Positions 28,376 through 37,571 of a stretch of 64,000 nucleotides of DNA are shown piece after piece (position 1 is the stretch's first letter; every line of letters starts with the position of its first letter). Source of the DNA: Allokutzneria oryzae (GTDB lineage Bacteria > Actinomycetota > Actinomycetes > Mycobacteriales > Pseudonocardiaceae); assembly GCF_042429765.1 (NCBI RefSeq), contig NZ_JBHLZU010000006.1, positions 310,001 to 374,000 of the forward strand, in the 5' to 3' direction. A program made the position numbers and the translations under genes. The notes under the pieces are model-generated. The model saw nothing but the letters and a program-made list of their open reading frames with translations, searched no databases and was not told the DNA's origin.

Positions 28376-28849
28376 TCAGTCCAGAGTGGTCAGCAGGAAG
28401 ACGCGAATCCTGCGCTCTCCCGCGCGCTCGGCGTAGGTGTCGTAGGCGGGCCAGTGCCGGGTGATCATGCCCCAGAGCTCTTCGCGCAGCTCGCCGTCGG
28501 CCAGTTCCGCGCGCACCCGGACGGTCTTGGCCCGCACCAGGGCGTCCACCTCCGGGTTGGCGATCAGGTTCGACGACCACGCCGGGTGTTTCGGCCCGCC
28601 CCAGTTCGAGGCGGTCACGATGAACCCGCGCGGGTGCGGCACGTACAGCAGCGGCACCGGGCGCGGCTGCCCGCTCTTGCGGCCGACGGTGGTCAGCAGC
28701 ATCGACGGCAGGCCGAGCAGCGCCAGCAGGCTGATCCTGCCCTTGGTGCGGCGCTGCACGGCCAGGTCGACCGGGACGAAGGCGCGGCCGAGGTCGGAGA
28801 ACCATTTCTTGCGGCCGAGCCTGCGGGCCAGTGCGGTGAGCGGGTTCAC
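28376..28849 (-). CDS. Deazaflavin (F420)-type nitroreductase family protein
   Basis: 157 aa, the size of the Ddn/DUF385 family. Typical core: LLTTVGRKSGQPRPVPLLYV, FIVTASNWGGPKHPAW and NLIANPEVD. Members reduce quinones or nitro compounds with F420H2; some bind other flavins. GTG 28849 lies 10 nt after egtD on the same strand, so it is probably cotranscribed with the ergothioneine operon, though it is not a known pathway enzyme. A redox-protection role is inference. Confidence 0.85.
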   Translation of the reverse strand: MNPLTALARRLGRKKWFSDLGRAFVPVDLAVQRRTKGRISLLALLGLPSMLLTTVGRKSGQPRPVPLLYVPHPRGFIVTASNWGGPKHPAWSSNLIANPEVDALVRAKTVRVRAELADGELREELWGMITRHWPAYDTYAERAGERRIRVFLLTTLD

Positions 28850-28859
28850 CCGCCGGATG

Positions 28860-29846
28860 TTACCCGCCGGTAGAGAGGGTCACCTGAGCCAGTGCCACGG
28901 CGAAGCGCCCCTGCTCGTCGGTCCAGAACCGGCGCAGCGCCAACCCTGCCGCGTAGAGCTCGTCGGCCAGGCCCTGCCTGCGGAACTTCGAGGAGATCTC
29001 GGTGCGCATCTCCTCCCCTTCCGCGAAGGACAGGTTCAGCCCGAGCTCGGCGATGGTCACCGCCATGGCCTGCCGCGCCCGCAGCCACATCTCGATCCGC
29101 TCCTGCTCGGCGTTCCACCGCGCCACGTGCTCGAACCGCTCGACGTCGAAGTCCGCGCCGAGCTCGCGGTTGAGCACGTGCAGCACGTTGCGGTTGAACT
29201 CCGCGGTCACCCCCGCCGCGTCGTCGTAGGCGGGCACCAGCACCGCCGGATCCTTCACCAGGTCGGCCCCCAGCAGCAGCCACTCCCCCGGCTCCAGGGT
29301 CTCGCGCACCGAGCGCAGGAAGACCGTGCGCTCCTCCGGCGCGAGGTTGCCGATGGTCCCGCCGAGGAAGGCGATCATGCGGTTGGGCACCGCCGGGATG
29401 GCGTCCAGGTGCGCGGTGAAGTCGCCGACGACGCCGTGCACCTCCACGTCGGGGTAGTCCGAGGCGATCGAGGACGCCGCCATGGCGAGCGCGCTCGTGG
29501 ACACGTCCAACGGCACGAAGCGCTTGAGCAGGCCGTGGTTGTGCAGCGAGTCCAGCAGCAGCCTGGTCTTCTCCGAGGAGCCGGACCCCAGCTCCACCAG
29601 CGTCTCCGCGCCCGTGACCCTGGCGATCTCGTCGGCGGCGCCGTCGAGGATCTCCCGTTCCGCGCGGGTCGGGTAGTACTCGGGCAGCCTGGTGATGTCC
29701 TCGAACAGCGCGCTGCCCCTGGCGTCGTAGAACCACTTGGGCGGCAGCCACTTCGGGGTCGCGGTCAGGCCGGAGAGCACGTCGGCGCGCAGCGAACGGG
29801 CGGCGTCGGCCTCGGTGTGGTGCAGGTCGAGCACGAGCTGTGGCAT
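28860..29846 (-). CDS. egtD: L-histidine N-alpha-trimethyltransferase EgtD
   Basis: 328 aa, near the usual 321. It makes hercynine from histidine with three SAM. Landmarks: LPPKWFYDARGSALFEDIT, TRLPEYYPTRAEREIL, SAM loop LVELGSGSSEKTR, and FLGGTIGNL. ATG 29846 is chosen because CGGAG lies seven bases upstream; a TTG six codons earlier directly follows the egtC stop. Third step order in the operon egtA-B-C-D, although EgtD acts first in the pathway. Confidence 0.95.
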   Translation of the reverse strand: MPQLVLDLHHTEADAARSLRADVLSGLTATPKWLPPKWFYDARGSALFEDITRLPEYYPTRAEREILDGAADEIARVTGAETLVELGSGSSEKTRLLLDSLHNHGLLKRFVPLDVSTSALAMAASSIASDYPDVEVHGVVGDFTAHLDAIPAVPNRMIAFLGGTIGNLAPEERTVFLRSVRETLEPGEWLLLGADLVKDPAVLVPAYDDAAGVTAEFNRNVLHVLNRELGADFDVERFEHVARWNAEQERIEMWLRARQAMAVTIAELGLNLSFAEGEEMRTEISSKFRRQGLADELYAAGLALRRFWTDEQGRFAVALAQVTLSTGG

Positions 29847-29864
29847 GACGGAGCTCCGCTTCAA

Positions 29865-30605
29865 CTAGAGACTTTCGATGTCCACAGTGGACTTGGTAAC
29901 GGTGATGAGCTGCTTGTCCGACAAGCAGCTCCAGTCCGGGCTGTCGTCGATCGGTTCGGATGAGACGAGCACGCCGCCGTCGGTGCGCCGCACGGACAGC
30001 GAGTGGTCCCATGTGGTCGCGGCCAGCCGCCGCCCGTCGGTGAGCATCAGGTTCAGCCGGGACCCGGGCGCGGCCGCGCCGACCTCGGTGACCACCTCGG
30101 CCAGCGCGTGACCCGGCGGCACCCCGGCGCGCAGCCGGTCCCGCACCAGTGCCCACAGCACCGCCGAGTCGGTCGGCGCGTCCAAGGTGATCAGGTCCAC
30201 GGTCGGCAGCCGCCCGGCCAGGTCCGCCAGCGACGTCGGCCATCCCACGACCCTGCCGTTGTGGCTGAACAACCACTCGCCGTCGGAGAAGGGCGCGTTG
30301 GCGGTCTCCACCACCGGCATCCCCACCGTCGCCGAGCGCACGGCGGCCAGCACCGCGCCGCTGCCGGTCGTCCCGGCGAGCGAGGCGAACGCGGTGTCGC
30401 TCCACAGTGGACGCGCGGTGCGGTACCGGGCCGGCTCCGGCCGGGTGGCGGTGTACCACCCGACGCCGAAGCCGTCCGCGTTGATCGTGCCGCCGCCGCG
30501 CATGTCCTCCGGCGCCCACGACTGGCGCAGGAGGGACCGCGGCGGCAGCAGCAGCAGGTCGCTCAGCAGGATCTCCCCGCCGAGGTAGCCGAGGTGTCGG
30601 CACAC
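29865..30605 (-). CDS. egtC: Ergothioneine amidohydrolase EgtC
   Basis: 246-aa class II glutamine amidotransferase. Catalytic Cys2 follows the start directly (GTG-Cys-Arg-His-Leu-Gly), which fixes GTG 30605 as the start. Typical NADGFGVGWY and FSHNGRVVGW are present. It removes glutamate from the gamma-glutamyl-hercynylcysteine sulfoxide made by EgtB. Starts four bases after the egtB stop. Confidence 0.95.
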   Translation of the reverse strand: MCRHLGYLGGEILLSDLLLLPPRSLLRQSWAPEDMRGGGTINADGFGVGWYTATRPEPARYRTARPLWSDTAFASLAGTTGSGAVLAAVRSATVGMPVVETANAPFSDGEWLFSHNGRVVGWPTSLADLAGRLPTVDLITLDAPTDSAVLWALVRDRLRAGVPPGHALAEVVTEVGAAAPGSRLNLMLTDGRRLAATTWDHSLSVRRTDGGVLVSSEPIDDSPDWSCLSDKQLITVTKSTVDIESL

Positions 30606-30609
30606 GGCG

Positions 30610-31941
30610 CTACCCCAGCTCACCACCTCCCGGCGTTCGCGCGCACCGGAACCCGGCGAAGATCTGCCTGCGGATCGGGTAGTCCCAGTTGCGGAACGTA
30701 CCCCGGCACGCCGCCGCGTCGGTGCCGAAGCACCCGCCACGCAGCATCTTGTAGTCCGGCCCGAAGAACACCTCGGAGTACTCCCGGTACGGGAACGCGG
30801 TGAACCCCGGGTAGCCGTGGAAGTCGGTGTCCACCCACTCCCACACGTCGCCGATCAGCTGCTGGATGCCGAGCGGGGACGCGCCCGCGGGATAGCTCCC
30901 GACCTCGGCCGGGCGCAGGTGCCGCTGACCGAGGTTGGCCTGCCGCGGCCCGGGATCCTCGTCGCCCCAGGGGAACCGGCGCGATCGGCCGGACTCCGGG
31001 TCGAAGCGGGCGGCCTTCTCCCATTCGGCCTCGGTCGGCAGACGTTTGCCCGCCCACCGCGCGTACGCCTGCGCCTCGTGGAAGCTGACGTGCACCACCG
31101 GCTCCGCCTCGCGCACCGGCCCGACCACGCCGAAGCAGTCGCGCAGCCAACGATCCCCGTCCCGCCGCCAGTACAGCGGCGCACGCAGGTTCGCCTTGGT
31201 GCGGTGCTCCCACCCCGAACCGGTCCACAGCTCCGGCCGGTCGTAGCCGCCGTCGGAGATGAACTCCTGGTACTGCCCGCAGGTGACCGGAGCGGTGTCC
31301 ATGAAGAACGCGTCCACCCGCACCTGATGCGCCGGGCGTTCGTTGTCCAGCGCCCACGGCTCGGTCGAGGTGCCCATCGTGAACGGCCCGTCCGGCACCA
31401 GAACCTCTTGTGGCAGAACGGTTTTCTCCGCTCTTGGCGGTTCCGGCGCGTACAGCACCGCGGGGCCCTTGCGGGTCTGGTGCGTGATCAGCATGGTCTC
31501 GTCGTGCTGCTGCTCGTGCTGCACGAGCATGCCGAAGGCGAAGGCGTTCTCCACCAGCCCGCGCCCGGACAACGGCACCCGGTCGACCACGTCCATCGTC
31601 TTGCGCCGCACCTGGTCGACGTACTGCCGCGCCTCACCCGGCTTCAGCAACGGCAACGCGGGCCTTGAGGCGCGCGAGTGCTTGAAGGCGTCGTAGAGCT
31701 CGTCGATGTCGCTGCGCACGGCGGGCAACCCGCCGACGTCACGCACCAGCCACAGCTCCTCCTGGTTGCCGATGTGCGCCAGGTCCCAGATCAACGGCGA
31801 CATCAACGGCGAGTGCTGCCGCACCAGCTCGTCGTCGTCCAGCGCGTCGGTCAGCGCGGAGCTGCGAGCCCGTGCCCGCTCCAGCTCGGCGGCGGCCTTG
31901 GCCCGCAAGGGCTCCTGCTCCATGTGCGGCACGGTCGTCAT
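30610..31941 (-). CDS. egtB: Hercynine oxygenase EgtB
   Basis: 443 aa. N-terminal DinB-like domain carries iron-binding histidines (LAHIGNQEELW and HEQQHDETM); the C-terminal FGE-sulfatase domain has PFTMGTS, GKRLPTEAEWEKAAR and GDVWEWVDTDF. It joins gamma-glutamylcysteine to hercynine with O2 in the sulfoxide-forming step. Start ATG overlaps the egtA stop as ATGA. C-terminal FAGFRCAR is typical of the fold. Confidence 0.96.
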   Translation of the reverse strand: MTTVPHMEQEPLRAKAAAELERARARSSALTDALDDDELVRQHSPLMSPLIWDLAHIGNQEELWLVRDVGGLPAVRSDIDELYDAFKHSRASRPALPLLKPGEARQYVDQVRRKTMDVVDRVPLSGRGLVENAFAFGMLVQHEQQHDETMLITHQTRKGPAVLYAPEPPRAEKTVLPQEVLVPDGPFTMGTSTEPWALDNERPAHQVRVDAFFMDTAPVTCGQYQEFISDGGYDRPELWTGSGWEHRTKANLRAPLYWRRDGDRWLRDCFGVVGPVREAEPVVHVSFHEAQAYARWAGKRLPTEAEWEKAARFDPESGRSRRFPWGDEDPGPRQANLGQRHLRPAEVGSYPAGASPLGIQQLIGDVWEWVDTDFHGYPGFTAFPYREYSEVFFGPDYKMLRGGCFGTDAAACRGTFRNWDYPIRRQIFAGFRCARTPGGGELG

Positions 31942-33170
31942 GACAGATCACCCACCCGCGAGTCGATGGCGCACTTCAAGGTCTCGGTCACCAGGGCGGT
32001 CAGCTCGGCGGGCAGGCCCAGCGCGGGGATCGCGCGGGCGCCCAGCTCGAAGACCTCCGCCGCGACTCCGGCCAGCACCGGGTCGGCCAGCCCGTGGCGC
32101 GCCGCCTCCTCCCACCGGTCCGCCGCGCCCGCCGTCACGTCCAGCACCGCGTCCACAGTGGACTCCTGGTGGAACAGCGCGGTCAGCAGCACCAGCGGCA
32201 CCACCCACTCCCCGGTGGGCTGCGTGTCGAGGTAGCGCACCTCGATGTAGCCGCGCGGCCGGACCGGCGGGAACATCGTGCTCATGTGGTAGTCGATGTC
32301 GTCGGTGGTCGGTGGCGGGCTGAGCGCCCCGTCCACCCAGTCGCCGAGCGTCACGCCAGGCGGCGCCGACCAGTCCTCACCCGGCCGCCGCAGGCAGACC
32401 AGCGGCGTGTCCAGCGCGTGCCTCGCCCACAGCAGCGCCGGGTCCGCCCCCACGGGCGCGGGGCGGGTGCGGTCGGGGTCGGTGCCCGCGACGGCCCGCA
32501 TCCTGGTGGAGGCCCACCCGGTGCGGGCGCCACCGAGCTCGGGCGAGTTGGCGAAGGCCGCGGTCAGCACGGGGCCGAGCGCGTGCACGGCGGCCCACCG
32601 CGCCGGGAGCCGGTGCGGCTCCCCCGCGTCCAGGCACACCTGGAGTCCCGCGGTGCTGCACATCATGACCCGGCCGTGCGGGCCGATCGGCTCGAAAGCC
32701 CGCTCCATCGCCCGGTACCTGGGCGTGTCCAGCAGGCGCTTCTGCGGCCGGAAGGGGTCGGTCCCGCTGCCGCCGAGCACGAGCCCGGAGTGGCGCAGGA
32801 GTTCCACGACATAGGTGACGTCGGCCGAGGCGACGGAGATCAGGGTGCTCAGTTCGGACTGCGGTGCGGTCGAGACCTCGACCTGGCCACCGGGTTCCAC
32901 GGTGAGCATCGAACCGTTGGGCAGCGGTAGCTGCGGGCCGCCGGGCCGCAGCTCCGGTGGCGCGTGCGCGCCGAGCGCGGCGACGAGGTGGTCGTGCTCC
33001 AGGGCTCTGCGGGGGTCGTCGGCGTGGTGGACGGTCCACTCCAGCTCGACCCCCACCAGACACGGAGGGCCTGTCTTGAAGCAGATCGACGCGATGTAGG
33101 CCTCGGCGTGCGCCCTGGTGTTGACCGGCTGCGCGCCCTGGGGTGCGGTGCGTGTAGTCAAGTTGATCAC
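31938..33170 (-). CDS. egtA: Glutamate-cysteine ligase EgtA
   Basis: 410 aa, GCS2-like ligase making gamma-glutamylcysteine for EgtB. Landmarks: VGVELEWTVHH, PGGQVEVSTAP, and PRGYIEVRYLD near the C-terminus. Start is ambiguous: GTG 33170, or TTG 33161, which has CGGAG eight bases upstream. First gene of the egt operon; egtE is not seen in the window. The gap to the next gene on the left strand end holds a strong terminator of that gene. Confidence 0.94.
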   Translation of the reverse strand: MINLTTRTAPQGAQPVNTRAHAEAYIASICFKTGPPCLVGVELEWTVHHADDPRRALEHDHLVAALGAHAPPELRPGGPQLPLPNGSMLTVEPGGQVEVSTAPQSELSTLISVASADVTYVVELLRHSGLVLGGSGTDPFRPQKRLLDTPRYRAMERAFEPIGPHGRVMMCSTAGLQVCLDAGEPHRLPARWAAVHALGPVLTAAFANSPELGGARTGWASTRMRAVAGTDPDRTRPAPVGADPALLWARHALDTPLVCLRRPGEDWSAPPGVTLGDWVDGALSPPPTTDDIDYHMSTMFPPVRPRGYIEVRYLDTQPTGEWVVPLVLLTALFHQESTVDAVLDVTAGAADRWEEAARHGLADPVLAGVAAEVFELGARAIPALGLPAELTALVTETLKCAIDSRVGDLS

Positions 33171-33361
33171 TCCGGGTGACTGGGGTGAACCCGAAGCTAC
33201 ACACGCCCCCTGACACCCGCACCCCGTCGAGCGATGGTGCCCGCCTTCCGCGACAGCCCGCCCACCACCGGACACGACCGCGTCACCAGCGGGTCATCAC
33301 CCGTTCAGCCCCGAGCACACCGACCTTCCGCACACCCGTTCTGCACCGATCCCGTGGCATA

Positions 33362-33408
33362 CCCGATGCGCCGTTCGTCCCACTCGGCGCAACGAACGGC
33401 GCATCGGG
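33362..33408 (-). terminator. Terminator of the sugar dehydrogenase gene
   Basis: Perfect 17-bp stem (33362-33378 with 33392-33408; arm CCCGATGCGCCGTTCGT) around a 13-nt loop, immediately after the minus-strand stop at 33424. The remaining gap up to egtA (33409-33423 and 33171-33361) shows nothing else. Confidence 0.75.
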
Positions 33409-33423
33409 CACCTGCCAACCGGA

Positions 33424-35976
33424 TCAGGTCGACGCGTTGGACCTGGCGGTGAGCACGGCGGTCGCGGAACTGTTGGCCGCGACGGCGTTCTGGATCGCGT
33501 CGAGGCCGCTGCTCTGCGTCAGACCGGGCACCGTCGCCGTCTTCACGGCGTAGAGGGTGAAGGTGTACGGATTGGTGCGGCCACCCGGGCACGGGCCGAA
33601 GTACTGGGTGCTGACGTCACCGGAACCCATGGCTTTCTGTTTCGCACCACCGAGTCCGGGCACCGTGAAGCCCTTGCCCAGCTTCTCCGCGAGCGAGGTG
33701 GTGCTCGCCGGGATGTCCCAGATCGCCCAGTGCCGCTTGTTGCCGTTGTTGACGCGGTCGGCGAAGACGATGGCGTAGCTCTTCGCGTCGGCGACACCGG
33801 GCGTCCAGGCCAGCGGGGGCGAGACGTCCTGGCCCGCCTTGCCGTCCCCGGCACAGGTGTGCTTCGCCGGGATCATCGCGTCGTTGGTGAACGCCGGGCT
33901 GGTGAGCTTGAGCTCGCCGGGCAGGGTGGTGCCGCCGGTCAGCTCGATGTGGAACACCCGGTCGTTGTTGGCGACGCCGTCCTTGTCCGTGGTCGTGGTC
34001 AGCCACAGGCCGCCGCCTGGCGCCTTCTCCACCGTGCGCAGCCGGCCGTAGGAGCCCTGGAAGTACGGCTTCGGCGCCTCAACCCCGTCACCGTTGATCT
34101 TCATGCGGTAGACCCGTTCGCCGGTGGTCTGCGCGATGAAGATGTGGTCGTTGACGATCGTCAGGCCACTGGGCGAGTTCGACCCGGTCGGCGCGAACGT
34201 CCGAACCGGACGGATGAACCCGGGCTTGCCGCAGCCGCCGCCACCGAGCCCCGTCGCGGTGCCCTCGCAGTCGGACCAGCCGTAGTTGCCGCCCTTGACG
34301 ATCAGGTTCAGCTCGTCCATCTGGCTGTTGCCGAACTCCGTCGCCCACAGCCGTCCGCGCGAGTCGAAACCGAGGCCCTGGACGTTGCGGTGGCCGTAGC
34401 TCCACACCGGGTTCCCTGCGAAGGGGTTGTCGGCGGGCACGCGGCCCTCCGGCGTGATGCGCAGGATCTTGCCCGCCGTGGTGTTGATGTTCTGGGCGTT
34501 CTGGTGGGTCTGCGCGTCCCCGGTGGCCACGTAGAGCATGCCGTCGGGACCGAACCTCAGACGACCGCCGTTGTGGTACCTGCTCTGCGGGATGTTGCCG
34601 AGCAGCACCTGGTAGCTGGACTGCACGAGCGCGTTGTTCTCGTACTTCATCCGCACGACGCGGTTGCCCTCGTTCGAGGAGTGGTAGATGTAGACCCACT
34701 TGTCCGAGGCGAAGTTCGGCGAGATCTCCACACCGAGCAGACCGCCCTCACCGCCGGTGGTGACCGCGTTGGGCACCTTGCCCGCAGGAGTGCGCTGGCC
34801 GCCCGACGTCAGCCGGAAGATGGTGAAGTTGTTGCGCTCACTGACAAGAGCGGCACCGTCCGGCAGGAAAGCGACACCCCACGGAACGTCCACTCCGGAC
34901 GCGAGCGTGGTGACTTTGCCCGGCTCGACGCCACCGCCGCCTCCGGATGCGGTGGTACGCACGGTGATCTCGTTGCTCACCGCGGAGCGGTTGCCGACGG
35001 CGTCACGCGCGCGAACCGTGAAGCGGTAGGAGGTGTTCGGCGTAAGGCCATCGACCTCGCCCGTGGTGCCCGTTGCGGTCGCGGCGACCTGGCCGTCACG
35101 CAGGATCTCGTAACCAGTCACGCCGACGTTGTCCTGCGAGGCGCCCCATCGCAGTCCGACAGTGTTGGGACCGACCGCGTTCTGCGCGAGGCCCGTCGGC
35201 GCGGATGGCGCTTCCGTGTCCTGCTGCGCGGGCGGGGTCTTGATGACGATCTCGTTGCTGGCGGGCGAAACATTGCCCGCGGCGTCCTTCGCGAAGACGG
35301 TCCACTGGTAGTCCGTGTTCGGCGTGAGGCCCTCGACCGTTGTGGACAGTCCAGCGACTGTCTTCATGAGCTGGCCGTGTTGGTAGACGTCATAACCGGT
35401 GACACCGACGTTGTCGCGCGCCGCGTCCCAGGCCAGTGCGACCGTGGTGGGCGTTGCCGCGCCGTTGGAGCGCAGGTTGCCAGGAGCGGTCGGCTTCTCC
35501 GAGTCCACCGCGTCCACGATCAGCTTGTCGGCGTTGGGTCCCCCCTCCGCCGTCGTCGCGACCGCGCGGACCTTGTTCTGTCCCGCCGCGAGCGAGGCGG
35601 TGATCGTCCTGGTCTGCCACGTGGTCCACGCGCCCGTGCCGGGGAAGGCCACCGCGCTCGCCGAGATCGCGCCGTTGACCTGGAAGTCCAGCGGGCGGTT
35701 CACGCCGGTGCCGTTGGCGAAGCGCAGCGTCAGCGAGTACGTCCCCGCCTGCGCGACGGGCACGGTCCACTCGACGTAGCTGCCGGCGACGTTGGTGTAG
35801 TTGACGAACCCCCTGCCGGAGAACCCGGTGTGGTTGGACTCGACGACGCCCTGGGAGATCTGGGCGTCCTCTGCCTCGTAGTCGGTGGGCGCTGCGTGCG
35901 CGGGAACGGAAAGGCTTGCGGTGACCACCGCCGCTAAGGCCACGGCGATGGCCGGATGACGGCCGGACTGGACCAC
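33424..35976 (-). CDS. Secreted CBM-FnIII2-sugar dehydrogenase-PEBP fusion
   Basis: 850 aa. Signal peptide (1-28, AHA cut), CBM6/35-like sugar-binding module (30-155), two fibronectin III domains (156-247 and 252-342), a Gly-rich linker, a PQQ-dependent glucose/sorbosone dehydrogenase beta-propeller (350-683; PWGVAFLPDG, GGEGGLLGVE, YHNGGRLRFGPDG, NYGWSDCEG) and a C-terminal PEBP/YbhB-type domain (686-845; AGQDVSPPLAW, KRHWAIWDIPA, FGPCPGG). It probably oxidises polymer-bound sugars outside the cell. The PEBP-type addition is unusual and its role unknown. GTG 35976 has GGAGG five bases upstream. Monocistronic. Confidence 0.9.
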   Translation of the reverse strand: MVQSGRHPAIAVALAAVVTASLSVPAHAAPTDYEAEDAQISQGVVESNHTGFSGRGFVNYTNVAGSYVEWTVPVAQAGTYSLTLRFANGTGVNRPLDFQVNGAISASAVAFPGTGAWTTWQTRTITASLAAGQNKVRAVATTAEGGPNADKLIVDAVDSEKPTAPGNLRSNGAATPTTVALAWDAARDNVGVTGYDVYQHGQLMKTVAGLSTTVEGLTPNTDYQWTVFAKDAAGNVSPASNEIVIKTPPAQQDTEAPSAPTGLAQNAVGPNTVGLRWGASQDNVGVTGYEILRDGQVAATATGTTGEVDGLTPNTSYRFTVRARDAVGNRSAVSNEITVRTTASGGGGGVEPGKVTTLASGVDVPWGVAFLPDGAALVSERNNFTIFRLTSGGQRTPAGKVPNAVTTGGEGGLLGVEISPNFASDKWVYIYHSSNEGNRVVRMKYENNALVQSSYQVLLGNIPQSRYHNGGRLRFGPDGMLYVATGDAQTHQNAQNINTTAGKILRITPEGRVPADNPFAGNPVWSYGHRNVQGLGFDSRGRLWATEFGNSQMDELNLIVKGGNYGWSDCEGTATGLGGGGCGKPGFIRPVRTFAPTGSNSPSGLTIVNDHIFIAQTTGERVYRMKINGDGVEAPKPYFQGSYGRLRTVEKAPGGGLWLTTTTDKDGVANNDRVFHIELTGGTTLPGELKLTSPAFTNDAMIPAKHTCAGDGKAGQDVSPPLAWTPGVADAKSYAIVFADRVNNGNKRHWAIWDIPASTTSLAEKLGKGFTVPGLGGAKQKAMGSGDVSTQYFGPCPGGRTNPYTFTLYAVKTATVPGLTQSSGLDAIQNAVAANSSATAVLTARSNAST

Positions 35977-36178
35977 GGTGCCTCCAGGGGAGAAGGGCGA
36001 GCAGGGCGTGGCGGCGGTCCGACGAAACAGTTAGGAAACTTTCCTGTGCGCGCGATCACACCACCGCGCGGGCGAGCGCACAAGACAGCCGGGTAAGCGC
36101 TTGCCCAAAACCCTCCGATCGGTTTCCGCCATCCGGGGTTCGGCCGGTAGCCTTCGTCCCGTCGCGTGAGGTCTCGCC

Positions 36179-36198
36179 CAATACGTACGTACGGATTG
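36179..36198 (+). promoter_or_regulatory. Palindromic operator upstream of acnR
   Basis: CAATACGTACGTACGGATTG: a 20-bp dyad with a single mismatched pair, 34 bp before the acnR start. Likely binding site for AcnR itself or another TetR dimer. It shares the CGTAC half with the acnA operator but is not the same motif. Confidence 0.65.
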
Positions 36199-36232
36199 CA
36201 TAGGACGCACACCGGCTGTCACCATCTGCGAC

Positions 36233-36832
36233 GTGCCCAGGGTCAGCCAGGACCACCTCGACGCCCGCCGCCGCCAGATCCTGGACGGCGCGCGGAGCTG
36301 TTTCGCCCGCCACGGCTACGAGGGCGCGACCGTGCGCAGACTGGAAGAGGCCACCGGGCTCTCCCGTGGCGCGATCTTCCACCACTTCCGCGACAAGGAG
36401 TCCCTGTTCCTCGCGCTGGCCGAGGAGGACGCCCTGCGGATGGCCGAGGTGGTCGCCGAACAGGGCCTGGTGCAGGTGATGCGCGAGCTGCTGGCCACTC
36501 CGCAGGACATCGGCGGCGAGCACCCGGTGCACTCGCTGGCGACCCGGCTCGAGGTCTCCCGGCGGCTGCGCACCGACCCGGACTTCCGCGCGCGCTGGGC
36601 GGAGCGCTCGCAGCAGCTCACCGACGCGACCACCGCGCGCCTGCAACGGCAGCGCGATGCCGGGAAGCTGCGCGACGACGTGGACGTGAAGGTGCTGACC
36701 GCGTTCCTGGAGCTGGTGCTCGAAGGGCTGGTGTCGCACCTGGCGATGGGCCTGCCCGCCGACGACCTGGACCCGGTGCTGGACGTGGTCGAGGAGACCG
36801 TCCGCAGGCACCGGCACCTCGGACAGGGCTGA
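36233..36832 (+). CDS. acnR: Aconitase repressor AcnR (TetR family)
   Basis: 199 aa. The N-terminal stretch ARHGYEGATVRRLEEATGLS, followed by RGAIFHHFRDKESLFLALA, agrees almost word for word with AcnR of other actinobacteria, as do TRLEVSRRLRTDP and LELVLEGLVS further on. AcnR represses acn. Compared with my recollection of family members there is a small insertion (IGGEHPVHS) before TRLE. GTG 36233 is the family start. Normally acnR follows acn directly; here it is 12.5 kb away and on its own, next to a convergent DUF1707 gene. Confidence 0.88.
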   Translation: MPRVSQDHLDARRRQILDGARSCFARHGYEGATVRRLEEATGLSRGAIFHHFRDKESLFLALAEEDALRMAEVVAEQGLVQVMRELLATPQDIGGEHPVHSLATRLEVSRRLRTDPDFRARWAERSQQLTDATTARLQRQRDAGKLRDDVDVKVLTAFLELVLEGLVSHLAMGLPADDLDPVLDVVEETVRRHRHLGQG

Positions 36833-36839
36833 TCCGGGC

Positions 36840-37370
36840 TCAGCCCCGGCGGACCACGAGCTTGCCGAAGACGTTGCGTCCCGTCAGCCGGATCACCGCT
36901 CCCGGAGCCCCGGTGGGAGCCGAGGGCGTGCGGCGCTTGCCGAACACGGCGCCGCCCTCGTCGATCACCACGGCGTCGGCGGGCACGGTGAGCTCGACCT
37001 TGCCGAACATCGACGACGCCGCCAGCTCGATCTCCGCGCCCGGCCGCGCCGAGCGCAGGTCGACAACGGCAGCCCCGAAGACCGCGTTCACCCGGACCGG
37101 CCCGGTGCCGTCGGGTGCGCTGAGGATCTTGCTGAACACCGCGCTGACCCGCTTCGGTGCGCGGGTGGCGGGCGCGGGCAGGTGCAGGTCGGCCAGCACC
37201 GGGCCGAGGTCGGCAGCGGTCCGCGCCGCGTACACCAGCTCCAGCCGCTCGGCGTGCTCGGTCCAGGTGAGCCTGCCGTCGGCGACGGCCCGGTTGAGCA
37301 CGACCGCGGCGTTGTCCCGGTCCTCGTCGGAGATCCGCATCGCGGGCAGCGCGCTGTCCTCCGTTGCCAT
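36840..37370 (-). CDS. DUF1707 protein with LiaF-like C-terminal part
   Basis: 176 aa. The N-terminal DUF1707 signature MRISDEDRDNAAVVLNRAVA, DGRLTWTEHAERLELVYAAR (consecutive) is typical of actinobacterial SHOCT-like proteins. The C-terminal half carries repeated NVFGKL/VFGKR/SMFGKVEL beta-strands like the DUF2154 part of LiaF cell-envelope stress proteins. No membrane segment is evident. ATG 37370. Function unknown; envelope stress sensing is plausible from the C-terminal family. Ends eight bases after convergent acnR. Confidence 0.82.
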   Translation of the reverse strand: MATEDSALPAMRISDEDRDNAAVVLNRAVADGRLTWTEHAERLELVYAARTAADLGPVLADLHLPAPATRAPKRVSAVFSKILSAPDGTGPVRVNAVFGAAVVDLRSARPGAEIELAASSMFGKVELTVPADAVVIDEGGAVFGKRRTPSAPTGAPGAVIRLTGRNVFGKLVVRRG

Positions 37371-37571
37371 GACCGTCCCCCGTTCTCTCGGTCGTCGAGA
37401 TTCTTCATCCGGGAAAAAAGTTGGTCAAGCTCTGTTACGGACACCCGCGCCGGCCCGGACATCACGTAACATTTTTTCACGTCCCAGTCCGGCCCTGGCG
37501 GCTCTCCCGCGCCGAGACGGGCCGGGGCGATACTCCTTCGCGGGGCGGATGAGAACCGGGGAGGACTCGCC

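Noticed and set aside
37433..37471. TGTTACG / CGTAACA inverted repeat between DUF1707 and P450 genes
   Set aside because: Only 7-bp arms 25 nt apart; could be chance, not strong enough to call an operator or terminator.
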